Source of the DNA: an uncultured Lachnospiraceae bacterium
GTDB taxonomy: Bacteria; Bacillota; Clostridia; Lachnospirales; Lachnospiraceae
Reading direction: 5' to 3'
NCBI GenBank assembly: GCA_945834545.1
Contig: CAMAHO010000126.1
Span: 1 to 6,525, forward strand
Length of the DNA: 6,525 nucleotides
Part shown: positions 6,045 through 6,525 of the stretch, piece by piece
Layout: every line of letters begins with the position of its first letter
Numbering within the stretch: the first letter of the stretch is position 1
Notes under the pieces: generated by a model
Databases searched by the model: none
What the model was told of the DNA's origin: nothing
Seen by the model: the letters and a program-made list of their open reading frames with translations, nothing else
Program-made: the position numbers and the translations under genes

Positions 6045-6525
6045 ATTTCTGTTCTCTCTTTCTTTCTCTTTTTTCCAACAAATGATTGACCACCAGAAGG
6101 ATGGGATAAAAGAGAATCGTTGCTAATATCGTAAACAATAGCTCCGGTATAATCACGTGTATGATATACCACAGAAACTCAAATTTACCATTTAAAAGAA
6201 ATAATAGCAGATAACAGCTTACACTGAAGGTCAAATCACTTACGGCTATTAACAAAAGCGGAAGCTTGATATCCTCAGGATAAAAAACTCGATAAAACTT
6301 ACCGTTTAAAAACCCAATATACATATACAGCAGTGCATAAAATCCAAGCATGTCTCCAAAACACACATCACATAAAAATCCGCAGATAAGTCCTACAAAC
6401 AGACCTGACTTCTCACCGCACATAAAGCCATAGGCAGCTGTCAATATTACCAGTAAATTAGGCACTATTCCGCCCAAAGCCAAACTTCCGAAGGAGCTGC
6501 TTTGGAGGATAAATGCAATAAATAT
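6037..6525 (-). CDS. mreD: Rod shape-determining membrane protein MreD (5' end outside window)
   Basis: MreD is a small multi-pass membrane protein of the elongasome that works with MreC and MreB. The frame stays open to the right edge, giving 162 visible residues with no start seen. A TTG at 6483 is not a credible start because the 14 codons before it encode IFIAFILQSSSFGS, which matches the usual MreD first membrane helix ending in LQSS. The protein then shows ALGGIVPNLLVILTAAYGF, GLFVGLICGFLCDVCFGDMLGFYAL and a MYIGFLNGKFY stretch, all characteristic of MreD. About five to six hydrophobic segments are visible, ending in a basic tail (KRERKREQKFV). Its TGA stop lies inside the start of the PBP2 gene, so the two are probably translationally coupled. 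mreC and mreB are expected upstream, beyond the edge (inference from usual synteny). Confidence 0.93.
   Translation of the reverse strand: MFIAFILQSSSFGSLALGGIVPNLLVILTAAYGFMCGEKSGLFVGLICGFLCDVCFGDMLGFYALLYMYIGFLNGKFYRVFYPEDIKLPLLLIAVSDLTFSVSCYLLLFLLNGKFEFLWYIIHVIIPELLFTILATILFYPILLVVNHLLEKRERKREQKFV

Overview
The window is a single, tightly packed gene cluster, all on the minus strand. It reads from the right edge to the left edge as mreD (5' end outside the window), a very long class B penicillin-binding protein 2 (mrdA/pbpA), minC, minD, minE, rodA and mgsA (3' end outside the window). Every gene was identified from its own protein sequence. I see no RNA gene, mobile element, CRISPR array, phage or defence gene, nor any credible gene on the plus strand. 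No stretch of more than 70 bases lacks a gene.

The DNA is AT-rich with strong AGGAGG-type ribosome binding sites. A four-protein Min system that includes MinE, placed between elongation genes, together with an oversized cysteine-containing PBP2, suggests a low-GC Firmicute of class Clostridia, most likely Lachnospiraceae. I cannot name a genus.

Layout, in transcription order. MreD and PBP2 overlap by 8 nt. PBP2 is followed after 14 nt by minC. A 70-nt gap, the largest in the window, separates minC from minD. minD to minE is 18 nt once the minE start is corrected, minE to rodA is 15 nt, and rodA to mgsA is 14 nt. At three junctions the Shine-Dalgarno sequence abuts or overlaps the preceding stop codon, which suggests one polycistronic, translationally coupled unit. 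Its promoter and terminator must lie outside the window.

How the genes work together: MreD is a membrane part of the elongasome. RodA is the SEDS glycan polymerase and PBP2 its cognate transpeptidase, and together they build lateral-wall peptidoglycan. MinC inhibits FtsZ, MinD recruits MinC to the membrane and MinE displaces MinD, so that division is placed at midcell. The cluster therefore joins side-wall growth to division-site selection. MgsA (methylglyoxal synthase) is a metabolic passenger.

This is a recognisable conserved housekeeping cluster rather than a new system. The points worth a second look are within the proteins: a ~240-residue insertion in the PBP2 transpeptidase domain, a Cys/Cys/His/Cys set around the PBP2 active site that may bind zinc, a MinC lacking the usual RSGQ motif, a Glu at the catalytic Asp position of MgsA, and an Asn in the RodA SYG motif.
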